Source of the DNA: Tremella fuciformis
Taxonomy: Eukaryota > Basidiomycota > Tremellomycetes > Tremellales > Tremellaceae
Direction: 5' to 3'
DNA: 64,000 nucleotides
Assembly (NCBI GenBank): GCA_032768795.1
Contig: CP136496.1
Span: forward strand, 496,001-560,000
Part shown: positions 45,240 through 56,777 of the stretch, one piece after another
How the letters are laid out: the number at the start of each line of letters is the position of its first letter
Numbering within the stretch: position 1 is the stretch's first letter
Position numbers and translations under genes: made by a program
Notes under the pieces: model-generated
Databases searched by the model: none
The model's input: the letters and a program-made list of their open reading frames with translations, nothing else
What the model was told of the DNA's origin: nothing

Positions 45240-47207
45240 ATGAGCGCGCACGACAAGCATGCGCACCTGAGCGAGCAAGAGACGCTCGCCAACGATGATC
45301 GCGACTTGGTGCGTCCCTCCTCTTTGCTAGGGGGGCATACAGGCTAACAGAGCAGCAAGACCTGGGTTACCAGCCTGTCCTGAAGCGGTCCTTCGGCCTC
45401 ATCGAGTCGTTCGCGTCGTCGTTCTGCGCGATGAACTTCATCGGCGTCACGCGCCTGCTGCTCTTCATCGGACTGGACTGCGGTGGCCCCGCCGCCATGT
45501 TCTCCTCGACCCTCATCACCGTCGTCGGCGTCGCCATCACCGCCGCTGTCCTCGCTGAGATCTGCTCGGCCCTCCCGCTCTCCGGCAGTATCTACGTCTG
45601 GGCGAGTGAAGCCGCCGGGCGCCGCTGGGGCCGCCTCGTGGGCTTTGTCGTCGGGTGGTGGTGAGTTTTCCCCCCGTCATGGCGGACGAATGGAGGTGCT
45701 AAGTAGAAGGGCGTGCACCGCGTGGATCTCGTTCGTCGCCTCCAACTCGCAAGGCCCGGCGCAGTTTCTCCTGTCCCTCCCCAGCTTGTGGGACTACGAG
45801 TTCCCCGGCGGTCTCACGACGGATAACATCAAGTACCGCGGGGCGCTGTTCGGCGTGTCGCTCGGCTGCATGTGGCTCGCCCTTGCGCTCAACTACCTCC
45901 CGCCGCGGTACTTTAACTGGACCTTCCGCTTCACCGTCGGCCTCCTCTTTGTCGACCTCATTCTGGTAAGCCCTGGCCTTGTTAGAGATGAAGCTGACGA
46001 CAAGTCGGTGATTTGGCTCCCCATTGGCGTGCACAGGACATATGGCTTCCGAACGGCCGCGCAGGTTTTCAAGGCTACCAACAACGAGACGGGCTTCTCG
46101 TTCGGCTGGGCATGGGCGCTCAGCTTCTTCTAGTGAGCAGTTCTCAGCTGAACTTCAGTGGCGCTGAGAGTAGTGCCGGGTACGTTCCGTGTGGGTACGA
46201 CGCCGCCGGGCACATCTCAGAGGAGACCAAGAGCGCGACGACCACCTCGGCGCGGGGCATCTTCTGGTCCGGCCTCTCAGCGGCCGTCTTGTCGGTCGTA
46301 GCGACCGTCCTGTGGCTCTTCTGCCTCCCGCCCGACGAGGTCCTCGCTACCTTCACCACACCGCAGCGCGAGTACACCCACACTGAGACATATGTTTCTT
46401 CAGCTGACGCCCAGCCTTTGTCGAGATCTGGGCGCTGGCCATCGGCCGCGGCGGCGCGGTGGTCATGACCATCATCGCGGTCCTCGGTCTCATCCTCTCC
46501 ACCTCATGTGCCGTCGTCGCCTCCTCCCGGCTGATCTTTGCCATTGCCCGCGATGGTATCTTGCCAGGCAGCAGGTGGATCAGCAAGCCCAGTCTCACCG
46601 GGCAGCCGCGCAACGCCATCACCGTCATCTTTGCAATCAGCACCGTGCTGCTTATCATCTCCATCGGGAGTCAGGTGGCATTCACCAGTCTGCTCTCGGC
46701 AGGTGCGACGAGTGCGTCTCCCCCCTACATACAACCTGTGGATCTAGCTGATGGCCAGCATCCATCAGCGCGTACGCGACCATCTGTCTCTGCAGACTCC
46801 TCATCACGCGCAAAGACTTCACCAACACAAAGTGGCACCTCGGCCGATGGGCGCCCAGCTTCTACCTCATCGGGTTCCTGTGGAACCTCTTCTTGCTCGT
46901 CGTGCGTCCAATACTTCTACCGTCGGAGTAAGGCTGACGGGCAGATCCTGTACTCGCCACTCGAGTACCCCTTCACGAGCGAGACGTTCAACTTTGCGAT
47001 TGTCATCATGGCGTAAGTCTCCATTGAGTGAGGTGTGGCGGTGAGCTGACAGGTAGCGGCGTGTCCATCTTTGGTATCATCTCCTGGTGGTTCGTGCCAG
47101 AGGAGAACTGGCTCAGGCCGCAGTTGATCGATGCGATGCGCCGACATGCGGCCAACGAGGCGCTCGAGAGCGGCCAGGAGAGCCCTTCGGCCTATACGGA
47201 CAAGTAG
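45240..47207 (+). CDS. Amino-acid/GABA permease (UGA4-like, APC superfamily)
   Basis: 536 residues. Exons: 45240-45308, 45356-45660, 45710-45965, 46005-46132, 46174-46367, 46415-46711, 46759-46901, 46945-47012, 47057-47207. Proton-coupled amino-acid importer of the plasma membrane or vacuole. Landmarks: KRSFGLIESFASSFCAMNFIG, GGPAAMFSSTLITVVG, EICSALPLSGSIYVWASEA, GYDAAGHISEETKSA and IARDGILPGSRWISK, all in UGA4/HNM1-type carriers. About 12 membrane segments. Intron 5 starts with GC (GCGAGT). Joining at 46174 rather than 46159 gives a 41-nt intron and aligns the YA-GYDA segment. Substrate could be GABA, choline or another amine. Confidence 0.87.
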
Positions 47208-47500
47208 ACTTGCCACGCTTAGCACTTCATACTTGCAATCTCTGATACCGGTCGACCTCTCGTCGTTTCTCTTCTCTTCTGACTACTCTAGGCTGGATGT
47301 ACATATCGTCTGGACCAGTAGCGGAAGGATGACGTGGCATTCTCGGGGCTCGTCATCAACGCGACTGTTCACTTTGTAGACAACCTGGACTTTTTCGGCT
47401 TGACTTCTTGACGTCGAACACTTGTAGCCTCGTACAGTCCAAGAACAGGTCGTGGAAAGGGGTCAGGGGATGCACCGGGTCTGAGCACGAGTGGAGCAGC

Positions 47501-49831
47501 ATGAACACCCGGCCGGTACAGCAGGCCGCCCCGGCGAGACCGCCAGCACCGGTAAGCAACCCACCTCTGGCCTAGCATCGTGCGACGAAGAAGACAGAGC
47601 CCCGCTGTACCTGCACAGAGGCATCGCTGACCAGCAGCCGCTTGTGAGAATAGAAGCGCACTACCGCGTAAGCTGCTGGACCCTCAAACTCCGCCGCGCA
47701 GCTGACCCAACCAGAAATTCCTCGCTCGACGATGGCTGGCGTTGAACGTCCGGGCGGCGATCTTGACGGGCCTCATCGTCTCTAGCACCATCTTCGTGCT
47801 GTCTGGTCAGCAGACTGCTATTGATTCGACACAGCTGATCATCAGGCTTCCGTATCTCCTCGTTGCCATGGTCATTCCTCCTTGGCCTGCTGGCCTTCCC
47901 TCTAGGTGTTTACCCCGTACTGGGCGTACGGCGATCCTGGATAATCTGTCAGCTCACTCTACGTTCAAGTTATGAAGGAGCTGACGTGCAGCACAAGCAA
48001 AAGTCCCAGCGAAAACCTTCCTGCCCTCCCTCTTCTTCGCATCTTTCACCCCGCGCACTCTCCAGCTGGTCGGGGCGAACCTCCTCTCTGCCGTCCTCCT
48101 GACTTCGGTCTACTCGCTGCTATTGGAGCTGTACCGCCCTGCTGCGGCTTTGCAATTTTGGGCACCTACTCCGTCAGCTACGATGATATTCGTTCAACGG
48201 CAGCTGACACGCCAGTCGGCATCCGGTGCATTGGAATGAGCGCTTTGTCTTCCTACTGGTTGGCCATGCTGCTTTGTCTCTCCTCTTGAGCGCGAGGGAT
48301 ATCCTGCACGACCGTATACGCGCGGTCTGGCCTCAGAAGCGGGTGAGCACTTCGCTTGATGGTGTGTCTTGTGATTGACTCAGCAGGTACCGTTCAGCCG
48401 AGCTGTACAGGCGTCCATACTCAACCAGGTCCCCTCGGTGGACGAGGTGGTCATACACCAGTGGAACTCGTTCACTCTTGCCTTGGTCTGGAGTGGGGCA
48501 TACACCATTGGCTACAAACTGTTCCGGCGATCTATTTGGACATTCTTGGTTACTCATACGGGCGGTCTTCTTCGGTGGGTTCTACCCTGTGAGATGCTCC
48601 AGCTAATGCCAGACCGTTCATCATCAACTTCACAAAGTCAAAGAGTGCTGTCTCTCTGTCGCTCGGCTTCCATTTAATAGTGGTGCAGTTCATGGCACTT
48701 GCGATTGTGAAGATCCCGTCGTCTGCAGTGAACGCATACGTGACACAAGTCAGCTACTGTTCGCCTGACATCGACTCCAGCTGACGCTCAGCCGCTTGAC
48801 TTTGACGCTTTCACGCGGAAGAGTCCTCTTGGCGCCGACAGATATATCCTCACAGCCCTGGAATCGAAGAATACCTACTACCTCCACTTCACCCTCATGG
48901 AGCTTCTTCGTGTATCGCACACCCCGGCACGGCGACAGGCCATCTTCTCCGACATCTCCCAAAAAGGATCGTTGACATCTGAATTGTTCCAACAGCTTTT
49001 GCTGCATCTCGGTGCGCAGTATGCGCAATTGGCCACTCGAGGCTTGCCTCCCTCGGCTGCACCGGCAGCGCCGCCATCCAGATCGGCGCCCGACAGTCAT
49101 TCGATCGCCGTCAAGTCTGGAGACGTCTTCAAGCCCATCGTGCGGTCGAAATCAGGTCTCTCCGTCGCGCTGAAGACGGTTCTCGATGGGCCTATCCGAC
49201 CAGCTCCACCTGCACCGGTACTGAAGGCTCAGATATTGAGCAAAGAGATGAGCACGAAGGCAGTGGCACGTATCGAGGGGTCAAGCAAGGAAGTGCTGGG
49301 ACGGCTGGAGGGAACGCAGACGGGCCACGCGGTCGTGGGAGAGGCGAAGCGATTTGGCGAGGCCGTGTATACTTGGGGCGGGAAAGAGTGGGCGCGGCGG
49401 AGGGTGGACGCAGCTTTGCCGGAGCCAGTGGTCCTGCAGCGTCTTGTTGAGGGTGAGTCAGCTACGCCCGGGGTGACAGAGCTGACCAGGCAGTGCTCGC
49501 GAATCTGATTGAAGGGTCCGTTACCGAGGACACTTACGGTCATGTCCAGCACCTCACCCCGACTGTGCTTGAAGCGATTGTCCGGTTCCACTCGTCGCTA
49601 CAGTCGCTCGAGTCGGAGCTCTCGTCCCAAGCGTCGTTGCTGGGCTACGCACAGGCAGCTGCCCAAGCTCACGCGCATACACGCTTGGCGCAGGCGAGAG
49701 GGTCTTGCGATGATGGGATCAGGAGAATCTGCGGGGCGTATGGGAAGAGCATGTCTGCGTTTGTGTTCCCGTCTAGTATAGCGGCGGCTCTGTCAGATAT
49801 ATGTCGGCAGGACGAGGCGCACCCGACGTGA
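47501..49831 (+). CDS. NDC1: Nucleoporin/spindle-pole protein Ndc1
   Basis: 634 residues. Exons: 47501-47551, 47638-47667, 47715-47805, 47846-47947, 47992-48172, 48216-48342, 48387-48574, 48613-48748, 48792-49452, 49494-49831. Ndc1 is a membrane nucleoporin that anchors pore complexes and inserts spindle pole bodies. The N-terminal half has about six hydrophobic segments (VRAAILTGLIVSSTIFVL, WSFLLGLLAFPLGVYPVL and later ones), then TFLPSLFFASFTPRTLQLVGA and RPFIINFTKSKSAVSL. The C-terminal half begins PLDFDAFTRKSPLGADRYIL and FTLMELL, the conserved Ndc1 soluble region. Length agrees with yeast Ndc1 (655). The first two exons are tiny and least certain. Confidence 0.85.
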
Positions 49832-50015
49832 TGCATGCTCTTTGAATGCCACCTGGAATGAGGAAAGAGATAAGAGCCAGGCACGTTTTTGACCCGGTCG
49901 CGCCGGATTCGCACCAGTCTTCTTGGTTCTTTCCCCGGAACGAATCAAGCCAAAGAGAATACTCTTGACATTGCATTTCTCTCTTGACTCGACTGTGAAG
50001 GCGTAGAGCTTCAAG

Positions 50016-52767
50016 ATGGCAGGATGGGAGCGTATACCGCTCGACGTGTTCGACACGACCCTCAAGCTGAGCCTGACGGGTGCGTCGGCTCTATCTTTGA
50101 GTGATATGAGCTCATCGCTCCAGAGGTGTCCAGCTCGGCGCTGGGCAGCCGGGTCGTAGGCTGCTCCGACGACTTTTTCGCCTCGCGGCACAACCTCATC
50201 AAGCCGGGCGTGAGCCAGTTCCAGTCCACAGGGTGTGAGGTAACTGATCGCAGCCCTCCGTCTCGATGAAAGGCCAGTTCGGGCCGAATGGCGCCCTCTA
50301 CGACGGGTGGGAGTCGAGGCGGCACAACCCGGCATACGACTGGGTCATCGTCCTCCTCGCGCCGCATCTGTCCACCGTGGCGTATGTCGACATTGACACG
50401 TCGCACTTTAGCGGCAACGAGGCGCCGTACTCGCAAGTGTTCGGCCTGGCGCTCGACACCAAGACGGACAAGATCTCGCCGAAGCAAAGTGGGTGGAAGG
50501 AGCTCTTGCCGGTGGTCGAGCTGGGCCCCAACAGCCGGCATGTGTTCAAGTTGGATCCGCTCACAGCGGGCGGGCAGTGGAATGCGTTGATGGTGAACAT
50601 GATCCCGGACGGGGGCATGGTGCGTCGGCTTCTTGTCGTGGATATTGTGTGAGGGGAGAAGGGCTGATGAGGAGGCCCGCTTCAGAGCCTATGGCCAGCC
50701 TGTCCCTCCTCCTCTGTACACCTCCCTTCCCCCTCCCTCGACCGAGCCGATCGACCTCCTCTCTGCGCTCAATTCGGGCCGTATCATCTCCTGCTCCGAT
50801 GCCAACTTTTCGCCGCCGCAGAATCTCTTGTTGCCCGGCAGAGGACACGACATGTCGGACGGGTGGGAGACGCGCCGGAGTCAGCTCAACAGGGGCAAGT
50901 ATGGGCCTGGGGGTGCGCTCGAGGGGCAGGAGAGGAAAGAGTGGGTGGTGGTGAAGATGGGCACAACGGGTGTCATCAGCTATGTCGAGGTGGACACGGC
51001 TTTCCACCCTGGCAACTATCCGGCAGTAGGTCCCTCTAAGAGGCAATGTCAAGGGGAGGACATGGCTGACAGCAGGGCGCCATGGTCGAGGCGTGTCTCG
51101 TCGACGGAGTCGCTCCCACTGCCCAGACAAAGTGGACCACGATCGTCACGAAGAAGCCCCTCGGCCCTCATCGCCAACACTACTTTGACGTCGAGCGCAC
51201 TGTGCCCACTGGGACAGTTTTCAGCCACGTCCGTCTCTCCACATATCCCGACGGAGGCCTCAAGCGCCTTCGCGCCCTCGGCTATCCTCTTGCACCGATC
51301 GCGTCTGCCCCGGCATCGCAACCCACCATCAACGCCCTGCCTCTGACAGTCGAAGCATTCAGACCGTACGGTTCTGTCATCCAAGGCTTCTCCTTTGCGT
51401 CCTCTGCGCCCAAGGGCACACATGTCACCGTTGCCAACCAGGGTACTGCTAGCAAGTTTCACCGCTTGGCTAAGTTCCCGGACGAAGCGGTCAAGGCTGG
51501 CTTGAAGGTCGAGGCGATCAGGGTCGAGTCGACGACCGATATCTCGGCTGGCTCCAGCTTTGATCTTACACAGCTGCAAAAGTGAGTCTGACATCGATGT
51601 ACAGGTTACATACTGAGCCTCAGGTCCGGCGGCCGCACATACATCCCACAGGGCTCGGAGGGCATTGTGCCGCAGACCCATTTAGTCGTCGTGGCGACGA
51701 GCGGGCTGGATGGCAAGCCTGATTTGAGCACGCTCAAGGCTTTCCTGGCCACAGCTGCTCAGGGAGTGTCCTATGCTGCCGACACCTGGCGTGCGTTTTA
51801 CATTCTACGGTCAGGGACATTGCGGTTGCTGATGACACAGATTACACGACGCTGGTCGGGGCGACGCAGATGGACTTTGCTTGCATCGCACCTGTATGTC
51901 CTCCCTCGACGAGACTTGCCACTGACAGTTCAGGTTACAACGTCTGCCGACTCGCCAGAGACACATTTTGTGGAAAAGAATTCGGTGCAGATCCCTGCTT
52001 TGCCCGTTGCCTCAACTCCCATCAAGGCGGCAACTCCCACCTCTGCCCTCGACACGCTGAGATCGGTCCTCCCGTCACTACCGCAGTCTATCTTGGCGGC
52101 TACCGGGACCCCACTCGTCCCGGCTCCGATTTCTGATACGGCCTTTGCACCATTCGGTCACATCATTACGGTCTCTCACACTGCCGCTGTTCCCGTCACT
52201 ACCTCGTACCCAGCCGACACAGGGGCTATTACCGGTCTCTCGGTGTTCCGCGCAACACCGAAAGTTGGCCTTGAGCGCGGCAAGGTGTTCGATATCCGTC
52301 TGATGGAGAGGCATGCGTACACGAGCCAGGCATTCATCCCGATGGGCAAGGGCGAGGTAAGCTTGCTGCTTTATCGGGTGCAGGTGAGCTGACGGGCAGT
52401 GGGCTGGACACGGCGAGGACGCCCTCCCTTCTGGCGGCGAGTTCCTCGTTGTGGTAGCTGCAAACGGGGCGGATGACAAGCCTGATCCGAGCACGCTCAA
52501 GGCGTTCATTATGCCCCCGTCAACGGGACTCTCATACAATGCTGGCGTCTGGCGTGAGTCGCATTCCGAAAGTAGATCCTCAGCTGATCTCCAGATCACC
52601 CCGTTCTGGTTCTGGACAGTCCACTTGATCTGGCTTGTGTTGAGACGCAAATATCGACCGGCATCCCGGAGGCGGACCCGAGGGATTGCGAGCTGCTGGA
52701 ATATACTGGAGCGGAGGTCTTTGGCCAGGTGGCCGTCCCTTCTGGTCCTCTACATCTGGGGATCTGA
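50016..52767 (+). CDS. DAL2,3,3: Allantoicase fused to two ureidoglycolate lyase domains
   Basis: 780 residues. Exons: 50016-50079, 50124-50209, 50254-50619, 50675-51025, 51076-51581, 51624-51790, 51841-51893, 51934-52356, 52400-52553, 52595-52767. Allantoicase (about 1-365) splits allantoate to ureidoglycolate and urea; its two repeats show [17 protein letters not shown] with DGWESRRHN, and SCSDANFSP with DGWETRRSQ. Two ureidoglycolate-lyase units follow (about 378-550 and 575-780), releasing urea and glyoxylate. The second keeps [15 protein letters not shown] and WHHP; the first has lost both motifs (WHY, no MERH). The same three-part fusion is described as DAL2,3,3 in Cryptococcus. Likely induced by uric acid or allantoin; no site identified. 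Confidence 0.93.
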
Positions 52768-53015
52768 ACGAGATCTGAAGCACTCAGCACTCATGCATGT
52801 CATTCATCGTCACGTGTACGCCGGATCCGAGGCCGAGAAGGCCGACGAAGTAAGAGTAAAGTGTTTCAGCGTGGGTGCGTCATGGCACCGCCCATCACTC
52901 CTCGATACACCTCGGTCTCTATGCATACATATCCCTCTCACTACCTCTTCTCTCTCGTCATTATCTCTAACTGGAAAAGGAGGACAGACAGAGCTGACTC
53001 CGTCTTGACAGCATC

Positions 53016-54871
53016 ATGTCGGGACACCTAATCATTTGTCCCCTGTCGGGGTGGTAAGTCGCTCTCCTCCTTCTAAGCTGAACGACAGGGGTCATATCCG
53101 ACCCGAAGTCTCGCTCGCCTTGACCCTCCTCTCCACCCATCCCTCACTATACTGCACATTCCTGCCTGATCGCAGGGGCGCCAAACGTATCGCCCAAGAA
53201 CTGACGTGCCACCCCGACCTCGCGGGTCAATGTGAAGGCCGGTATCGCGTTATACCTGTGCGCTCGGAGGATGGGCCGGACCTGGGAGAAGACCAAGAGG
53301 CGATTGCTAGGGAGTTTGGAGCGGAGCTGCCGCGGTGTTTCCGCCAGGCGGCACTCCTGGGCAGCAAGGACGGCGAGGGATTTGGTCGGACGCCGAGCGT
53401 CGTGGTGCTGGATGTGAGCCCGCGACCCAGGCCGGCTTCGTCTTGAAGGAGCGAGCGGCTGATGGTAGATCTTCCGCGCGATAGTGTATCAGAGCGCCGT
53501 GCGGGAGATGCTGAGTGACGCGGGATCGCCCGAGGTCAAGGTGTTGATCATGCTCCCTGTGACGGATCTGGGGTGGTACATGTGAGTCGGACCCCGGTCC
53601 AATGTGAGACGACTGAGCGCAGGGCACTTGGCACCAATGCCGAGATCGCGCGGCAGCTCGCGGACGGAGGCGATATGGACAAGGTAAGTCGCCTGCTTGA
53701 ATGAGGGCTACTGGAGTAGCTCATCAAGGAGATCGTCGAGTCTCTCGCCGACCCGGATAGGGAGGTCGACCTGCTCGACGCGCCGACGATGTACCAGTGG
53801 GAGCTCTACCCGCAGATCGGCTCGCGCAAAGACGAGACCATCCAAGGGTCGCTTCGTATGCGCTACGGCCTGCACACGGCGCTCATGGCCTCCGACGGGT
53901 TCATCACGAGCGGCGTGCCCGAGCTAGAGCCGCGGTCGCACGAGATTATCAGGCGCCTGTTTGGCAAGGAGGTGTATTCGACGGGGTACAGTCCCGCCGA
54001 GGGGAGTGGCACGGAGGTCATTCCGCCCGTCATGAACAACCCTAGGTACCCGACTGACGACGGTCGGGTCGAGCAATTTCTCGACTTTTCGCTCGAGACG
54101 TATGGCCCTGGTTCGGTCATCTACGTCAGGTGCGTTTTTTCTGCTCTTTCTCGAGTCTGGAGAAGGGGTCGAGCTGACCTCCCGAACAGTCTCGGGCAGT
54201 TCTGCTGGCCAGTGGGCCGGCCTGAGATCATCGACCACCTGGTCAATTCCCTCCTTGATGCCAAGCCAGACTTGCCGTTCCTCTTTGCCCTCGCGTCGGT
54301 CGATGCCGAGCTGAGCGAGAGTGCGCTCAAGCGCATCAAAGCGAGCGAGAAGGCCGAGTTCTGCAGCTGGGTGCCGCAGAGGAAAGTCCTCAAGCACCCC
54401 GCTACGGGCTATTACGTCGTGAGTCCACGCAGTGGCGCGATGCCCGGAAGGTCCCGCTCAGGCGCAGTGCCATATGGGCACGTCGAGCATGTACGAAGCG
54501 ATCATGGCTGGGAAACCGTTAGTCATGGTCCCTCAATTTGCCGACCAGCCCGCACACGCAGCGTGGAGTGAGCCTTCCAGTCATACACGTCACCTCTCGT
54601 GCTGATGGCAGTGACGTATCTGGGCTGTGGGGTCCAGCTGTACCAGTTCTCCTCTGGTCATGATGGCCGCACTTTCAAAAACGGAGTTAGGTGCGAGTCT
54701 GCCGCCAAGTGTAGGGAGGAGATGGACCAGGTGTGGCGCGACCTCCGGGGGGACAAGGGGAGGGCGATGCGGCAGAGGGTGGAGCAAGTGCGCACGGAGA
54801 TTGTGAAGAGCTGGTATGGTGGGCGGGTCAGGGATGACATCGAGAGCCTGGCCAAGCTGTGCACTGTATGA
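53016..54871 (+). CDS. GT1-family UDP-glycosyltransferase
   Basis: 511 residues. Exons: 53016-53053, 53089-53413, 53469-53581, 53623-53683, 53720-54129, 54190-54418, 54468-54567, 54612-54871. N-terminal acceptor domain starts GHLIICPLSGWGHIRPEV. The C-terminal nucleotide-sugar domain has VSLGQFCWP, FCSWVPQRKVLKHP, then CHMGTSSMYEAIMAGKPLV and QFADQPAHAA, the fungal version of the GT1 donor-binding signature (HxGxxS, DQ). Acceptor could be a lipid, sterol or secondary metabolite. No signal peptide or membrane anchor, so cytosolic. It follows the allantoicase gene on the same strand after about 250 bases. Confidence 0.83.
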
Positions 54872-55130
54872 CGTGCAAGAACAGACTCGGGAGAAAGTGA
54901 CGAAACATATGCACTTTGCTCTTCGGCTCGATTCTGTCATCACTCCTTACATGGACGAGACGAAAAAATACCTGGAAGGAAGCTACAAACTGTATTTTTC
55001 TGAGCTGCCTGCTCTACAAAGCTATATATGCTGGGGGAGCCACCCTCATCTCCACTCAACTACTCACCTTCTTTCCCAGCTATATTTTGAAGTACCACCA
55101 TCTGTCAACGACTTGCGTGCTTGGCCACCC

Positions 55131-56096
55131 ATGTCTTCCTACGAACGCTTCGCAAATGTCAGAGGTCGTTTGCAATCGTCCCCCAGGGGATCGTCCAGGG
55201 ATTCCTCCAGGGAGTCCATCGGGGCCTCTGAGTCCACATGGAGAGGCTTCAGCCCCGCCTCCAACGAGGGCCAGACAGCTCCTGGTCAGAGCATGACGCC
55301 AGCTCCTCAGTTGACCGACGAGGTCATGTCTGACACTGCACAGGTCGAGGCTGAGCCCGCCCCCTCCGTGTCCGCAATCAAGCAGATCCTCGACGACCTG
55401 ACTCTTCAGGCGGTCACGCAGAGTGAGATGCTCATGCGCCAGAGGTCCGACCCTGCCTTCGCTCCACACGTCGATGCGCAGCTGGCTGCTGTCAGAGGTG
55501 AGTGCAGCTGAAGCGGTCTTTGCGGGCGCTTGTGATTGACTGAATGCTGAATGTACAGCCAACCTGACGCGCCAGATTGAGGAACTTCCCAGGCTCATGA
55601 GAATGGCCTCCAACGCTTCTAACGAAGGCGCAGAGGCATGCCTCAGAGCATCCATCCGTCTGCTCGAGGATGTCTGCAGGTTCACCGGTATCGGCAAGAG
55701 CTGGAGGAGCATGCAGAGGTCGGATGGTCGAGCCTTCTCGTTGGGGAAAAGCCAGCGGATGGGTACGCACTGGCGGGAGTTCTGTTTTCTCGGACACTGC
55801 AGGAAGACTTATGCAATGTGCGAGAGGAACGGCCTCTTACAGCCCTATCTAGACTTTTGGCAGACAGAGGGTATTCAACCTTGGGAGATCAAAGTGAGTA
55901 CTCATTCTAGCTGCCGACCAGCGTTGGCGATCGTGCGCGCCTCGCTACGCCTTGTTCACCGAAGGCTGAGAGCTGATCTCAGACTGTCATGAACGAATAC
56001 AAAGAGTCGGGCCTCAGACTCGACTATGGGTCCTTGGCAGACATGAACAAAGAGGTGCTGGACATAGCGCAAACCATGGAAAGCCGGTCGCAGTGA
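55131..56096 (+). CDS. Unrecognised Ser-rich/helical protein
   Basis: 271 residues. Exons: 55131-55497, 55559-55893, 55983-56096. Residues 1-60 are rich in Ser/Arg/Pro (RGSSRDSSRESIG), then an acidic linker and a helical region (SAIKQILDDLTLQAVTQSEMLMRQ, RQIEELPRLMRMASNASNEG, IRLLEDVCRFTGIGKSW). A second ORF runs in another frame over exon 2, but only the chosen frame continues into exon 3 without a break. I do not recognise a family; no signal peptide, membrane segment or zinc site is evident. Confidence 0.6.
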
Positions 56097-56777
56097 CCGT
56101 TCCCGCAGCCGTTTCTCAGCGACCGTATCTTTTTATGTCTCCCCGCTTCCACTGCGACGATCTTCCGACTGGATCTAGACATGTGCATACATTATTTTGA
56201 TTCTGTCTGCCACTTGAATGTAATGACTCGGACCCTTATTGAGGGCTTCGAGAGCCCCAGCTTGAAGCCATGACCGACTGAGTTGGGGTATCCTGGCGAC
56301 GCGACAAGAGTAAGAACTTAGCCATTTGCGGGTGTTTCCCCGCCAGTGGTTGCGAGCTGAACAATCCTGCTTGGTGGAAGCCGAGGGCCGAGATCGGGCT
56401 GCCCTTGACAGCATGATGCTCCCATACCAGTGATCTTTATCCTCCATGAGTCCGTCTTGACTGAGACGTCGACATCCTCGGGCTCAAACGAATGCGAATT
56501 GACGTGCAGCGGCGGTTGTTCGGCTTCGCTTAAGCCATGAAACGCGCATCAGGCTTCCGACATGAAGACCTTGACGCGCGTCTCAGAGCGTTTGCAGACT
56601 GTCAGGGGGTGGTCGGAAGGCTTTGCAAATGTGAAATTAAGGGGAACAAGGGAGCAAGTAGCTCAGTCAACGCCAATGCATACTATAAAGCTCGTCGCCC
56701 GCGGTGTTCCCTTTGCCACTTGACCCATTTGCACTTTGCCTTTCAACGCACGCACCATCGACCAACATTTTTCCATC
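56097..56777. other. Intergenic region
   Basis: 681 bases between two same-strand genes; no gene seen. CACTATAAAG-like TACTATAAAG lies near 56679, about 90 bases before the next ATG, and may be a TATA box. Confidence 0.45.

Noticed and set aside
46133..46158. A 26-nt intron in the permease gene
   Set aside because: A slightly later acceptor (46173) gives a normal 41-nt intron and a better match to the YA...GYDA segment of UGA4-type carriers.
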